Positions 24,171-36,432 of a stretch of 64,000 nucleotides of DNA are shown here, in pieces. The stretch lies in NCBI GenBank assembly GCA_015501595.1, contig JADNRX010000040.1, positions 62,001 through 126,000 on the forward strand. Reading direction: 5' to 3'. This DNA is from Hymenopellis radicata (lineage: Eukaryota; Basidiomycota; Agaricomycetes; Agaricales; Physalacriaceae). The first letter of the stretch is position 1, and every line of letters starts with the position of its first letter. The notes below the pieces were generated by a model. That model was not told the DNA's origin and searched no databases. It saw only the letters and a list, made by a program, of their open reading frames with translations. Position numbers and translations under genes: made by a program.

Positions 24171-24824
24171 GATGAGAGGTTCGATGTAAGTCGTGAGAGA
24201 AGTTAAGAATTATCAAATTATCTCCGATGTTATTCCGGATCACACGACAGACCCGTAAAGAAGTTCTTCAAGTTAAGCAAGGAACTCGAATTATGCATAC
24301 TTATCTACACTAGCAAGGAAGTACTCATCTATTTCAAAACATGACATCTCTTCTCCCCTTCGTAAGCCGTCTGCTGCCGAAAACGACGAGTTTCAGTTGT
24401 CCGTGGCTCTGGAAGACGGGCTCTTGCGCCATCAACGACGACAGGTGTTGCAGTGCTAACAGCTCAAAGCGACAACAGAAGGAGCCCATCGGCGTTGGAG
24501 CAGATGGAACTTGTTAGCCGTCGACACCTGATGATTTGTATGAGCGAGTAATCAATAGCGCCTAAAGAAGGGTCTCTTTCATCTGGTCAGTCCTCAGACG
24601 AAGGCGTAGATAGCCATCGAGCTGCTGCCGTGAAACACGAAGTGGCGTCTCGCATGTAACTGGAGCGCCCCGGATAAGTATCGAAAGCGATAGGCTCTGT
24701 GCTATCCAGATAACGCATCCGCCGATGAAAAGAGAGAACAAATTACTGGACATTGGAGACCAAGTTGAGTAAGTCGTACTTCGTGCCTAGATACATCCGG
24801 TGAATAAGAAACATTTCCTTCTGC
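24171..24824. other. intergenic region
   Basis: No gene is recognised. This is the 5' flank of the MFS gene and the 3' flank of the F-box gene. A single minus ORF (24562-24753) has no recognisable feature. Confidence 0.4.
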
Positions 24825-26525
24825 TCAACTCTGAAAAAAGATCCGGTTTTCCAGCTCCAAACGAAGATATACCGGACGGGGAAGCTGGACGCTATTTAGA
24901 AAGACGCGGGAACCCGAGCCCTGCCCACGTCCGTGTGCATCTTGTCCACCATCGGGCAGTCTAGAGTATAACATATCGACGAGTGGGCCGAGATTGTCTG
25001 GGAGCGTAGGAGCACGGCATCTGCCAATGTCCAAGGAGCGCAGACGCGGCAGTCTCAAGGGGCTACCATTGGAACGGGCGGCGGATCTCCTCGGAGCAGA
25101 ACCATCGTATAACGACCTGGAGAACCTAGATACACGGGAAACGATGCCTAAATGCCTATGAAACTCCGCCCGGAACTGCCGGTGCTGCCAGGAATCCCCA
25201 CTACACCATCCTTCAACTTGAAGCCCTCAAAGAACTCGACGGTCATCACAGAATCATGAAGCTGCAACCATTCGACATGCTGGGTGAGGGAGAGGAAGTT
25301 CAAGAGACGTCCGGTATTCTCGCCGTACGAATCCATGGCGCAGGAGAGGGTTAGCTTGGTTATGTTCTCAAATGAAAGCGGCGACGTCGGAAAATGGGTT
25401 ACCGAGGCATTCGGAAAGTTGAGGAAGAGCTCAGATAGAGCAGGAACCCTGAGCGTGGTCAAAAACTCTGCACTGCGTCCCGCGGCATTGCTGCCCTCGA
25501 CGACATGGAGGCGGCGGAGCTTCGGGAGGGGAACGATATCTTGAATGGGGGTGCGGATGCCGGAAGCGCTGGCATCGACTCGAAGCTCCTCCAAATTTGT
25601 CAAGGTGCGTAAACGGGTCAAAGCATCTGCGTCGAAGGCTGGGAAATGCACGATAGAGGTAAGTTGAGACCAAGGAAGCCTGACGTGCTCTAACGCTCGC
25701 CAGGGCTTAGCGACAGCGACCTTCAATTTTCGGAGGACAGGCGTCGTCGTTGGTTGAAACACATCAACGTTTACATCCCACTCGGCCCGCCTACCCAGTG
25801 GAAAAAGAGTGATTGGAGCTTTGAGAAATGGTTGCCCGACAGGCATTGCAAGGATGTCCGGGGAAGGTCCACGTTCAAAATTTCCAACGGGGGATGATGA
25901 CTTCAAGAACTGGGATGACTGCGTGGTCCGTAATATTTTCCACGCTCCCAAGATAAACTGTCATGGGCAGTCCTTTCGACCGCTCAATGAAGCGCCCCAC
26001 TTTGTATGCACACTGACGAGGCGTAATGTGGCCGATATGCTTGTCGAAATCAAGCAAGAGATATGTCCACAGCTGAGGATTATTGATTACAAGCGCTCTC
26101 CAACGATGACAGACTCGAGTCAGAAGCCAAGGGGCTCCTCCTGGGTCGAGCGCGTCGGGACTTTTAAACCTGTAAGCCTTCATTGTGCAATGGTCGAATA
26201 TTTCGGCTAGAACCTCATCGGGGAAGGAACGCATGGGATGGAGGAGTGATTTTGCGTCTTCGAAGTGCGACTGCACTTGCTTGCGTTCCGAGAGGAGAGT
26301 ATCCAGCAATTCCCGGGCCTGGGAAATCTTCGCGTCGAGATCCCGAAGAGCAGCGGGCGTGTCCTCCACGACTTTGCGAAAACCGGAGAGCTCGATGTCA
26401 TGTGGAGGATGGTTCTGGCTGAGAAGTTCCTCTACGCGGGCTGTGCGCGTCTGGCCGGGTGCACTAGGCCGAAGGAAGAGAAGAGCACAGTTAGTGCAGC
26501 GGATTGAGTTTGAGTCCTGAGCCAT
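24825..26525 (-). CDS. F-box-like protein with leucine-rich C-terminus
   Basis: ATG is at 26525. Residues about 1-15 include a C..C pair (IRCTNCALLF). Residues 55-90 form a coiled coil (LRDLDAKISQARELLD). Then comes an F-box-like motif, FPDEVLAEIFDHC, with LTRVCHRWRALVINNPQLWTYL, the usual Skp1-binding layout in agaricomycete F-box proteins. The rest resembles degenerate leucine-rich repeats (LTNLEELRVDAS, LPKLRRLHVVEG, VPALSELFLNF, ITKLTLSC). An end segment, LPRLRSLDIGRC, lies in the last ORF, to 24825. Between about 25780 and 25880 the frame appears to shift and shift back (IIPRWKF, then LQCLSGNHFSKLQSLFF, then DVNVDVFQ), as if two indels compensate. Such proteins act as SCF ubiquitin-ligase adaptors; the target is unknown. 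The family is hugely expanded in mushrooms. Confidence 0.7.
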
Positions 26526-26548
26526 CGGAGGTCGCTATGGTCCAGGTG

Positions 26549-26736
26549 GTTTGAGCTGGATGAAAAAGGGAAGATTCAATGACCTACCTGACGCGCCACA
26601 AAGTAGCAGATAACAAGAAGACGGACGGAGGTGAAGATTCTAGGCTGTTTGAGCTGGATGAAAAAAAGGGAAAATTCATTGACCTACCCGACGCGTCACA
26701 AAGTAGCAGATAACAAGACGGAGGTGAAGATTCTAG
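26549..26736. repeat. 98-bp tandem duplication upstream of F-box gene
   Basis: GTTTGAGCTGGATGAAAAA... starts at 26549 and again at 26647. The two units run through GACCTACC.GACGCG.CACAAAGTAGCAGATAACAAGA and GGAGGTGAAGATTCTAG with few differences. The array begins 24 bp upstream of the F-box ATG, so it may lie in its leader or promoter. Confidence 0.75.
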
Positions 26737-26870
26737 CTTCGCTGTCCAGGACGAATCAATATGACTTGAAGAAACCGGAAGTATCAGCTCCCTCGAACGC
26801 GTGAAGCGCGAGGCCGTTGCTAATAGGCGCACTCCTTTATCGCGTCTTATGACTCTTAAGTAGGACTGAT

Positions 26871-28706
26871 ATGGAGCTTAGAGTGGGTACAGGTGGACGA
26901 GATGACGGTCAGTGTCAAAGAGGCCAACGACCACGTGAGGTGCATCATTCCAGTCCAGCTCTCTATTGCTTTCCATACAAATATGTACTTATTTATTTCT
27001 GTACTCTCCCCAGCTTCAATGGCACACACACACAAATCAATATCATATGTATGTACCTACAAAGAAATGCTATGCTACGAAAGGACAAAAAAATGTGGGC
27101 GTTTGTTTGTTTGTATGTGCGAATTCCTTCTCCGCATTTACCATCACCATGTCCCGCGCAGGACCTCCAACCACAAACTAAAGGATGCCGAAGCCAAAAT
27201 CAAGAAGCTCGAGGACGAGAAGGAGGCGCGTATCAAATGTCAACGCGTCTTTCGTGCATATCATAACTTGGGCGTAGGAACTAGTCGAATGTAATGACAT
27301 TTTAACTTTCAACATGCAACTTTTCAAGAAGGAGGCGGCTCAGCTCAAGCTCCAGAATCTCGAGCTACGTGAGACCTTGAGCAACAAGTTCCGACATGTG
27401 AAGAAGGAAGAGGACGAGGAGATACAATTACCCCCATTGCCAGTGCGTTTCGTCCTCCATTATCCTCATTTATGACTAATACGGGTTAGTCGATAGAGGA
27501 CGAGCTTCCTGCAGCCATTGTAAGTTTTATGCCAACTGCTGACAGCTGTGTGTGCTTAGAGCAGGCAGTCTGCACCGGAGGCGGACGCGAGGATCGCCCA
27601 ATTGGAGTCGGATATTCTTGAACTAAAAGCCGAGAATGCATCTTGGAAAACGAAATTCGACGAGAACGCAGCGGACAAGGAATCTCTGGAGACCAACATA
27701 CGGACACTGCAAGAGCAAGTCGACGCGTTGAAAACAGCTTGGTCTCTTGTGCGGCTTCCAGCTCCCCATTCCCTTCTACACTCTTATGAATCCTAGCATC
27801 GAGATACTTCAGCTAGTCGTTCCGCGGGTTCGGGAAGAGTACGTGCGGAATATCTTCTGTTCAATTTTACGTTCCAATCAGTTTCTAGGACTCGGAGAGA
27901 GCCTTGTTAACGGCGCTCATGGGGGTTCACCATCCGATCGTTCAACGGCCGCTGGACTTGAAGCCCGTAAAGAAGCTCGCATCGCTTGCGCCTGACGCGG
28001 TCGATGATCTCGTTAGCCGCTTCATCAATGCATCGACTGTACGTGTTCTCTTTCACCAGTAGCCGTGCCCAGTCCTAACGTCTGCCGTAGTCCTCAAAGG
28101 ATCGACAGAACATCCTATTCTTCCGCGCTCCAGGTCGCATTGTATGGTGCAACGAACCGCACAGCAACGGGTATTTGTACGCAGCTATGCATCAGTTGAG
28201 CGTGTCGGAGCGCGGTCTGCACTGGAATACCAAGACGCGTCCGTTGCAGGCTCTCTACAATCAGGAAATGGAGCTCATGATTCTTGATGACCGAGACACT
28301 ATCTGGTATTCTGGGCGGTATAAACTACACAAGCTGCATTCCTTTATTCCTGGAGGCTGTTCTGATCTCACGACTTTGGTGAGTCCTTGCAGCTTTATTG
28401 GTGGCGTTGTTGATTGATTCGCAAGTCCAGTCTCAGCACGATTTAGCGAAGAACACTCTTCATTTAGAGGGCAAGGTCCCGGATAGCCGCTATCATCAAG
28501 CCATGGCGTTCGTTTCACGATTGTGGACTTCGCCGTTCATGAAGGCGGAGGTCCTGGGAATGCAATGCGTCGGGTTCAATGACGAGCTGTACAGGAGCTT
28601 GCGCGCAAAGGCGGAGACGTGGAATTGGAAGGTGCCGACTCCTATTAAGGAGCCTGGCGGTCGGGAGAATGAAGATCATCGTCCGTGGAAGAGACAAAGG
28701 ACGTGA
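26871..28706 (+). CDS. coiled-coil protein with fungal-specific C-terminal domain
   Basis: Many short exons read through to the stop at 28706. The N-terminal half is coiled coil: NHKLKDAEAKIKKLEDEKEAR, then KEAAQLKLQNLELRETL and a DARIAQLESDILELKAENAS segment. A conserved-looking C-terminal domain follows, with LDLKPVKKLASLAPDAVDD, NILFFRAPGRIVWCNEP, GLHWNTKTRPLQALYNQEM and DTIWYSGRYKLHKL. It ends AEVLGMQCVGFNDELYRSL followed by a basic tail (RPWKRQRT). The EVLG.QCVGF..ELY words recall a basidiomycete domain that I believe is catalogued as DUF6697; this was not checked. The exact start is unsure: ATG 26871 or 26902. Function is unknown. Confidence 0.65.
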
Positions 28707-29232
28707 GCATTGATGCTGTTCTTGTTGCTGATGTTGTTCTCTTGCTATCGTATATCGTTATCTTGCTGTCCATTGCTTTCTCACATCATTCCCTACACAT
28801 ACTTAGCGCTATTCGTTTCTTGTGCGGTTCTTAATCTACCGAGCAACTGGTCCTTATTAATTCTGCATTGTCATGCTCCGAGGGCTGGCGTTGAAGGGAT
28901 TACAAACGGACAGTTCGCAGCCGCGCTCGGATAAAGTGGGTGACTGGGAATGACATCGCCGCTTGAAAGTTGAAACTCCGCCCCGATCGCGGGTTACTCA
29001 TCCACCTCGCAAACCGTTAGTCATCGTACGCACAAAAAGGCGGTGGTAGCGTCCCAATCTCATTCCTACCCGCCATCAACTGTATACTGTGAGTATCTTC
29101 CGAATTGCTGTGGAATTGTCGAACCGGGACAACGGTTGGAAGCGCTGGATGCGTTGGATGGATTGAGGCGAACTGGATGACGTTTGGAAAGTTACAGTGT
29201 ACTAATCAACTTTTCTTGTTGCAGAATTAAAG
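28707..29232. promoter_or_regulatory. RPL10 upstream region with likely 5'-UTR intron
   Basis: A strong donor GTGAGTATC near 29089 and an acceptor TTGTTGCAG at about 29224, just before the start codon, suggest a leader intron of about 135 nt, as is common in ribosomal protein genes. No other gene is seen here. Confidence 0.45.
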
Positions 29233-30046
29233 ATGGGTCGCCGTCCCGCTCGCTGCTACCGCTACTGCAAGAACAAGCCATACCCCAAGTCGAGGTATAA
29301 CCGTGGTGTTCCCGATCCAAAGGTGCGTTCGTTATACTTTATTCATTTTCAGGAAACTTGCTTAACAATAAAGTAGATCCGTATCTTTGACCTGGGACGC
29401 AAACGTGCCTCTGTCGACGATTTCCCCTTCTGCTGCCATCTCGTATCCGACGAGTATGAACAGCTGTCCTCTGAAGCCCTCGAAGCCGCCCGTATTTGCG
29501 CCAACAAGTACGTTACCAAGACCAGCGGAAAGGATTCCTTCCATTTGCGCGTGAGGGTGCACCCCTTCCACGTTATCCGTATCAACAAGATGTTGTCGTG
29601 CGCTGGTGCCGATCGGTGAGTATTCGTATCGCACTCCGCAAGTCCAACAACTTCTTAACGATATTATTCTAGTCTGCAAACTGGCATGCGTGGCGCCTGG
29701 GGCAAGCCTTACGGCACCGTTGCGCGTGTCAACATCGGCCAGGTCATCCTGTCCATCCGGTGCAAAGACGCGACCGCGCCCGTTATCATGGAGGCGCTGC
29801 GCCGCGCCCGGTACAAGTTCCCCGGCCGCCAGAAGATCATTGTCTCCAAAAAGTGGGGCTTCACCAACGTGGACAAGGGCGACTACCTCAAGCTCAAGGA
29901 GGACAAGAAGGTGTTGCAGTACGTGGCGTTTTTTGATTTGTCTTGATCCGCATTTCTGATGAGGAGACAGGGATGGTGCCTACGTACAGTTCATCCGGCC
30001 CAAGGGCCCTCTGGAGCACAACTTGCGCAACCAGCTCCGTGCTTAG
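29233..30046 (+). CDS. RPL10: 60S ribosomal protein L10 (uL16)
   Basis: Exons are 29233-29322, 29377-29615, 29673-29918 and 29971-30046, giving 216 residues. The protein starts [20 protein letters not shown], continues with [16 protein letters not shown] and CAGADR, then [16 protein letters not shown] and [15 protein letters not shown], and ends NLRNQLRA. It is universally conserved and essential. uL16 sits near the peptidyl transferase centre; it is loaded last in 60S maturation and needed for Nmd3 release and subunit joining. Length and sequence are normal, and all splice phases fit. Codon use is strongly C-ending, as expected for a highly expressed gene. Confidence 0.97.
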
Positions 30047-30389
30047 ACTGGATGTATTCGCGTATTAGAATGTATTCGCCGTGCTAAGTGTTGTTCTTTG
30101 TGTGATTTCTCGGCTTGCCCTTTTATTCACTGGCTCATTCGTTCCTCCATGGATGAATCAGGGGAAAGGGGGCATATATTGATTTGTTCAGTGCCATTAC
30201 TGTAGGAGGAGGATGTTCTGTATTCTTCTGCGCCTGTATGATTCTGTGTACATTTTTGAATTGAACGCTTTCTTACCATGAACCTCTCGTCATACGGAAA
30301 ATGTTCTGCAGGTCAACTAGAAAATGCGCAATATTCTGCACAGCGTCTGTACGTTTTTCTATTAAGCTTTGTCTGCGTGATCTCAATTG

Positions 30390-31340
30390 TTCCCTCTTAG
30401 CTCAGCCTACGGCTCTCGAATAGCAGATTTCTTTGATCAATTCATGCCAGCTCCCGTCGTTCTGTCGTTTGCCTACGAGAACCCTATGGTAACAGAGGAT
30501 TTGGCAACGATGCAACCCTCGTCGAGGCGGAAGACCAACTTTGAATTTCGCTCACGATGCAACGTCCGCTCTTTGGTTATACGACTTTGCTCAGCAGCTT
30601 TTATAGCTCTCTCGTTGACAGCATTTTCTTCAATCACACGGTCGAGGAGCTTTTGCGTCACTGCTTTGTCCAGAGCCTCTATCAATTTACTCAATCTGCG
30701 CTCCTTGGAGGACTTGTGGAGACCTGAGCCGCACTAACATGACTTGGCAGATTTCGTTCGCGACTGGGATGGTTGAAGCGTCTACGACACTTCGTCAAGC
30801 TGAAACTCATTTCGTGACTCATAGTTCCTTTGGATCCACCGCTGGCGAATGAGTGTCAACGCTCCAGCCGCGGGTGGTGGTTTCGCAAGTCAGTATTAAC
30901 GGTCTTATTTTTCGGTCTCTTCTAACTTTGAATATCTTAGAATGTGTCGGGGCTATCATTCATGTTGTCGCTTCGTCATGGGCTACCGTCCTTCACGATG
31001 TTGTTGTTTAGCCGCTTATCTAGCTCTGGCGTCAACAAGGTTTCATCGTCTTCTATCGCGAAATTCGCTGGAGAACTTTTCTGGTCGCAAGTAGGCCCTC
31101 TATTCCGCGCGACATACTACTTGCTCAATCTGCTTCTCATTGTAGGATTTCTGAGGACCTGTTCATGACAGCCGTACTGATCTGACCTTTTCATCACTAC
31201 TGGGAGAAGCGTTTACGATGCTTCGCGCATGACTCTATAGTCTTCGCTTCGACCTGTTCTTGGGATATATAGAGCTTGTAGTTGCTATATTCCGCTGCGC
31301 TAATGAGTTGTCAGCGCCCCGAGGTGGGCGGGTGGCGGTT
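30390..31340. repeat. two diverged copies of a ~430-bp unit, no gene recognised
   Basis: The stretch 30550-30890 and the stretch 30985-31340 share several words in the same order. Examples are a CTTTGTC.../TTGCTCAATCTGC block, GAGGAC(TT)GT, and CGCT..CGAATGAGTGTCAACGCTCC versus CGCTAATGAGTTGTCAGCGCCCC followed by GGTGGTTTC/GGCGGTTTC. A minus ORF (30473-30694) has coiled-coil character (LLDRVIEENAVNERAIKAAE). This may be a decayed tandem duplicate. Nothing is seen in 31340-31907 beyond the upstream region of the photoreceptor gene. Confidence 0.35.
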
Positions 31341-31907
31341 TCAGAATTTCTGGTTGGTAGAAGACGATTAAAACCCAGGCACAACCGCGTTCAGGCAAGT
31401 CTACTGCATGTTCCTCATGCTCTTGCGTAGAGATGCAGAGCCACGGTACATGTTTCATTGACCGTTTAGCCCAAGTTTGCCTGAAGGCTTATTATATGCT
31501 CGAGTCTGCATGGAAAACGCCTCACTGGGTTTTTGGCGCGGGTAGCTTCTGATTTTGAGGATTCCTTCCTGGCGCCACTCATAGCGGATTGGCTCTATAT
31601 ACTATGCTCCACGCGAGCTCGTGTTTGCGACGGCAATGAAAGATTAGAAAAGTCCAAAGAATGAAAGTATGTATTGCATCCGTGCATGATCGAGCCTAAA
31701 GCAATTGAAATAAATGAATTGTGGGCCTTGACGTACAACCACGACGCCGCCTCTTCTCGGTCGGCCTCGAGCGCTAGAGTCGGACTCCCTCGACCAAGGT
31801 TGACCACCAACTACGACAACGGGGGACACTAGACATCCCTATTTCTCGGCCAATATTAGCATCCAAATAATCGTGGAGCTCGTCTCAGTCTCACCACGAC
31901 TCCCACT

Positions 31908-34044
31908 ATGACCACCATCAACGACCAGCACCCTTCGCCTCTCGCTGAATACCACCAGGCCATGTATTCCAGACACTCTCGCGAGCAGGACAGCGTCGGT
32001 CACAGTGCGCGCTTCTCCCAGCCCACTTTCCAGATACCACCCTTTATGAACATGGGACCGCCCACGCTGGCGCCAGGCGGAGGTGCAGAGGTGCTGCCAC
32101 TAGGAGGGTCGATGTGGATGGAGAACAGTGGTTTCAACTTCAACGCGTTCGACAGGTCAGTATCAGTACCGATATCCGCGATCTGCTCATCCAACATTAC
32201 AAACAGACAGTACGACTTGCCACAGTCCAGCAAGACAACGACGAGCAACTATTCTAGTCTGAAAAAAGTCTTTGAGTGAGCATATATTCATCTTGCTTTT
32301 TGCATTGGTAGCTAAATCAACGCACAGCTACGACGAGAGCAGTTCAGACACTTCGCAGTCTTACCAGTCATCCGCTCCTTTTGATTACGATGATACCATT
32401 CCCACCTCTACCGTCACCCACACCCAACCGCCGCAGCCATCGGTCCTGAATAGCTTTATTGCACCTTCTTCGCTTGGATTGCCCGTCTATTCTACATCAG
32501 GATTTGATATTCTCTCCGTATTCGGAAGAGTAGCGAATCGGCCAAATCCGCAAATACAGCTGGGTCCTGTCGACCTCACGTCCAGTTTCGTCGTCGTAGA
32601 CGTGCGGCGGTTTGACCAGCCGATAGTTTATTGTTCGCCGACCTTTTGCCGCCTCACAGGATACGAGGAGCGCGAGATATTGGCAAAGAACTGTCGGTTC
32701 CTGCAGGCACCGCCTAGTGTCACAGTGCACAAGGGTGACGAGAGGAAGTGGACGAGCAATGAAGCCGTCAAGCATATCAAGAAGTGTCTAGTCGCTGGCA
32801 AGGAGTGCCAGGCGAGCATCGTTAATTATCGTAGGGACGGGAGCGCCTTCATCAATCTCGTGACGGTCATACCCGTTCCAGAGGATAATGGCGATCCCAT
32901 CTACATGCTCGGATTCCAGGTCGACCTGACCGAGCAGCCGACAGCTATCCTCGACCGTCTCAAGGACGGGAGCTACATCGCTCCCAACGTTGGCTCTGAT
33001 TTGCATTCCGTGTCCAAGAAGCCGTTGCTCATTCCGCCTATCGTCACGTCTGACGCGCTCGTTCTTCCCCCCGGACATTTCGATGACTGTCACCCCCTCT
33101 CCATGGCTCTTTTATCCGGTTCTCCTGATTTTGTGCTTGTTGTCTCACTGAAGGGCGTGTTCCTGTATGTGGCGCCCGCAGTGAAGCACGTTTTGGGCTA
33201 TACGCCCGCTGATCTGCTCGACAAGAGTCTGGGTGATATTGCACATGCCGCTGATGTCGTGCCGCTCATGCGAGAGCTAAAAGAGTCTTCGGCACCTGGA
33301 GAGAAACCGCGCCCGGTGGACCTGCTGTTCCGTGCGCGGACTAATGCAGGCCGGTGGGTGTGGGTTGAATGTCGTGGACGTCTTCATGTGGAGCCGGGGA
33401 AAGGCCGTAAGGCCATCGTTCTCTGTGCGCGGGTGAAGGATATGGGAGGGCTGGAAGCGCCTCTAACGTCTGGCGTCTGCGGGCACGTTACAAAGGACGG
33501 CACGATTTTAGTTGTGACTCGCGCGGTTAGTGGATGGAATCCAGAGGATTTAGTGGGGCGGTCCTGGTACTCGCTGTTCGAGGACCTGCGTTCGCTACCA
33601 GAGGGACCGGTTCGCACGTTGATGATTAGAAAGGACGGTGGGAAGGCGGAGGTGCATGTTACAGTATGGCGACAGGACGGTGGGGACGATGTCCCTCGGG
33701 TTTACCAGATCACCGATACCCCAAGTATCTCATCGGCGAGCTTTAACGTCTTTGAGGAACTGCAGACTGAGCGTGGGAGCAGCTGGCAGTACGAGCTGCA
33801 GCAGCTGCGATTTAGGAACCAGAGGTTGGAGGAGCAGATCAGAGGTCTTGAGGAGCAGACCACGACGACGGTAACATCAACGCCGTTTACGCCAGCAACA
33901 GCCGCACCATCGACGGCAACATATGTATCATCTTCTGGGCCATTCAGTTTCGGGGAAGCCGAAAGGCCCTCATACCCGGTCTCGTTACCTATATGGTACG
34001 GGCCAACCTCGTCGCTCAAGCGTTCTTGGGACGGCGGGACGTAG
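31908..34044 (+). CDS. wc-1: white collar-1-like blue-light photoreceptor (LOV/PAS)
   Basis: Exons are 31908-32155, 32207-32275 and 32328-34044, giving 677 residues, all in phase. An N-terminal Ser/Gln/Pro-rich region (1-180) is followed by a LOV domain at about 186-306. It shows VVVDVRRFDQPIVYCSPTF, CRLTGYEEREIL and KNCRFLQAP, with the Cys that forms the flavin adduct, then NYRRDGSAFINLVTVIPV and GFQVDLTE. PAS-B follows at about 360-477 (VVSLKGVFLYVAPAVKHVLG...). A third PAS-like segment lies at about 480-580 (GHVTKDGTILVVTRAVSGW). A short coiled coil (LRFRNQRLEEQIRGLEE) ends the protein. There is no GATA zinc finger, which is normal for agaricomycete WC-1 (Coprinopsis Dst1 type). DNA binding is expected through a WC-2 partner. 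The role is light-regulated transcription and fruiting control. Confidence 0.9.
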
Positions 34045-34388
34045 TCATGACTTTTTTTCTTGCTTTGCTTTGTGGGAGGGACACTTGGTACAATATACAC
34101 GTGTATTACTTGTTCTTGGGCACGACTTTTGTTGTATTTATACACCACTGATAACTTAACGTACTCGTAGTAATCAACAGTTGAACATGAAAGGGCAAAT
34201 GAATGTGATGTGATGATGATGAGGCGTGGCCAACACTGCAACTCTCACACAGGCTGCCGTTATTAGTAAGCGCATCAACGACGCACGGTTTGAAATCAGA
34301 CATACTCCTCCCACCATCGTCACTTGTTAGCGTCTTACCTCCCCGGGAGCTCGACGACGACCACAGCGAGCAGAGCGAGCCATACACG

Positions 34389-36432
34389 ATGGGCAGGCGC
34401 AAAATTGAGATCCAGCCGATTACGGTACGTGATTTGGGCCTCCTTAGCTGCGGATACTCGCGCGCAGAAATCGCTGACGCCCCTCCTGTCGCAGCACGAG
34501 CGGAATCGGAGTGTTACATTTTTGAAGGTGCGTTCTGCGTTCGCGAGTGGCTGGGGTTATTTTTGGGGGCTGGTGATGGCTTGGCATTTTACGCGAATTA
34601 TTTTTGGCTCTTGCTTTTTTGCTCCGTGTGCTGACCTCGTCGGACAGCGGAAGAATGGACTGTTCAAAAAGGCGTACGAGCTGGGGGTGCTGTGCAGCGT
34701 CGACGTTGCTGTTATTATCTTTGGTGCGCCAAGGGTTTTACTTTTTTTTAAAATAAGCCCCTAGCTTAATGGGTGATTGAACTATAGAGGAACGCCCTGG
34801 ACACCATGTAAAGCTGTACGAGTACTGCTCGGGGAATGTGCGCGAGATTGTGCAGAGGCATACTAGAGTGCGTTGTCGTTGCCCCCCTCTTTTTCTTGGT
34901 TGCTGATGGGTGTTTTGGTAGTATGATGGCGAAAAGGACACTCGTGGACCGGACGACTTTTCTGGCGCTGGGACTAAAGCGACGGACGAAGACGCGGACG
35001 AAGATGAGGAGGAAGAGGTCGCGACTACTGTGCCCTCCAAGCGACGCGGCTCTGGACGGCTGCGTGCTGTTGATACGAGTGTTGGCGGTCCATCTGGCGA
35101 TGTGAGTGATTCAACATTCGTTCTTGATCTTGTTCCTTTTCGCGTTGTTGGAACCGTTCCCGCCGATCCCTTCCTTTCGTCTTTCGATTTGATTCGTTCC
35201 ATTTCTATTCACGAACGCGCGACGCGACGGAGCACATCATGCCTATTCTTGGTCCTACTCTTTTTGCTCTCTTCCTGTCGTGCCTGTGGCATTTATACCC
35301 TTTTACTCCCTTCTCAGAGTCTGTTGGTCTCCCATTCATTCGATCTTTTTTTACTTTTCATTTCCGCTCCTTCAGCACGTCACATGCATACGCGACGCGA
35401 CTGGAAGCAATTCTTTTGTTGCTCTAGTCGCACCGTGGATGGTAAACATACTAAGGATTTGATTCCTCGTCCTACCCATCTCTTTCGCTTCGGCTTTTTT
35501 ATACAACATTTGATACACCTCACGAGTCTATCACTCTATTTATTCCTGGTTCTGGACCCCTTCATCTGCTTCCTTGCCCTGTCCTCGGAGTTGGTCTACT
35601 CGTCATCTCAACAAACCTCATGCTCTCGCTTCGTGTTCTTTACCTCCATTTGCTCCGTCTTTTCTTGGCATGCCATCCTTACTGACCCCGATTTCATTTC
35701 ACAGACTGAATACACCCCATCGCGTCATTCTCCGCCGCCACCGCCCCCTCCTGCCCGAACAATGACCATTCCGCCGCCGCCCATGCCCACGCTTCCGGTT
35801 TCCTCGCTGCGCCACCATTCGTCGCAGACGCCAAACCCGCGTCATCATGAAGGCAGCAGCAAGAAGGCGCGTCTTGGGGCACATAGCCCGCCTGCGCATA
35901 GTCAGCAGCACTCGCGATCGAGCTCGGGCGCGTCTGCTGGAGGACCGCCGCCGCCGCCGTTCTACCAAAGCGCGCCGTACAGTAGCAGCGCTGGGGGAGC
36001 GGTAATCAGTTCTTCCCCCAGGGTCCGCCTGCATTTTCGTTTGCCAACCCAGGAGGCGGGTATCGCGGTAGTCCGTCGTCGTATTTGCCGCCGCCTGGTA
36101 CTGGACGCGGCGGTGGTGGTGGCGGTGGGACAGAGATATTCGGCTTTTTGGATGAACGATCCGGACCGGGGAGTGCTGGCCCTGGTGGTGGCGGTGGTGG
36201 TGGTGGAGGCAATTTTGATTGGCCTGTGCATCACACGCAGCAGCAGACGCAGCCGTCGCCGCGACAGGGCGGCGAGGGTCCGGGGTGGCTGGACTTTTTG
36301 AGCACGAGTAATGGCGGGAGCGGAGGCGCGAGTGCGGGGAGCAGACCGGGGACTAGTTGGGAGCGCGGCGGGGGCCCGTCGAATGTGAATGAGCTGCTTG
36401 GCGTGTTGCCGGATTCGAAAGAGGAGGGTTGA
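34389..36432 (+). CDS. RLM1: MADS-box transcription factor (MEF2/Rlm1 type), C-terminus frameshifted
   Basis: Exons are 34389-34424, 34495-34527, 34648-34723, 34788-34867, 34922-35101 and 35705-36432. Residues 1-60 are a MEF2-type MADS domain ([43 protein letters not shown]). The adjoining segment is [16 protein letters not shown]. An acidic linker and a Pro-, Ser- and Gly-rich activation region follow. The expected role is a nuclear factor under the cell-wall-integrity MAP kinase. The intron 35102-35704 (603 nt) is unusually long for this genome. In exon 6 a run of five G (about 35993-35997) breaks the frame. The duplicate at 50.98 kb has six G and reads through to [10 protein letters not shown]...[12 protein letters not shown]. 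The break is therefore either a recent 1-nt deletion or an assembly error. The end given is the stop of the restored frame. Confidence 0.85.

Noticed and set aside
35030..36301. 423-codon open frame overlapping the MADS gene
   Set aside because: It translates the 603-nt intron and then the wrong frame after the G-run break. The spliced reading fits better.
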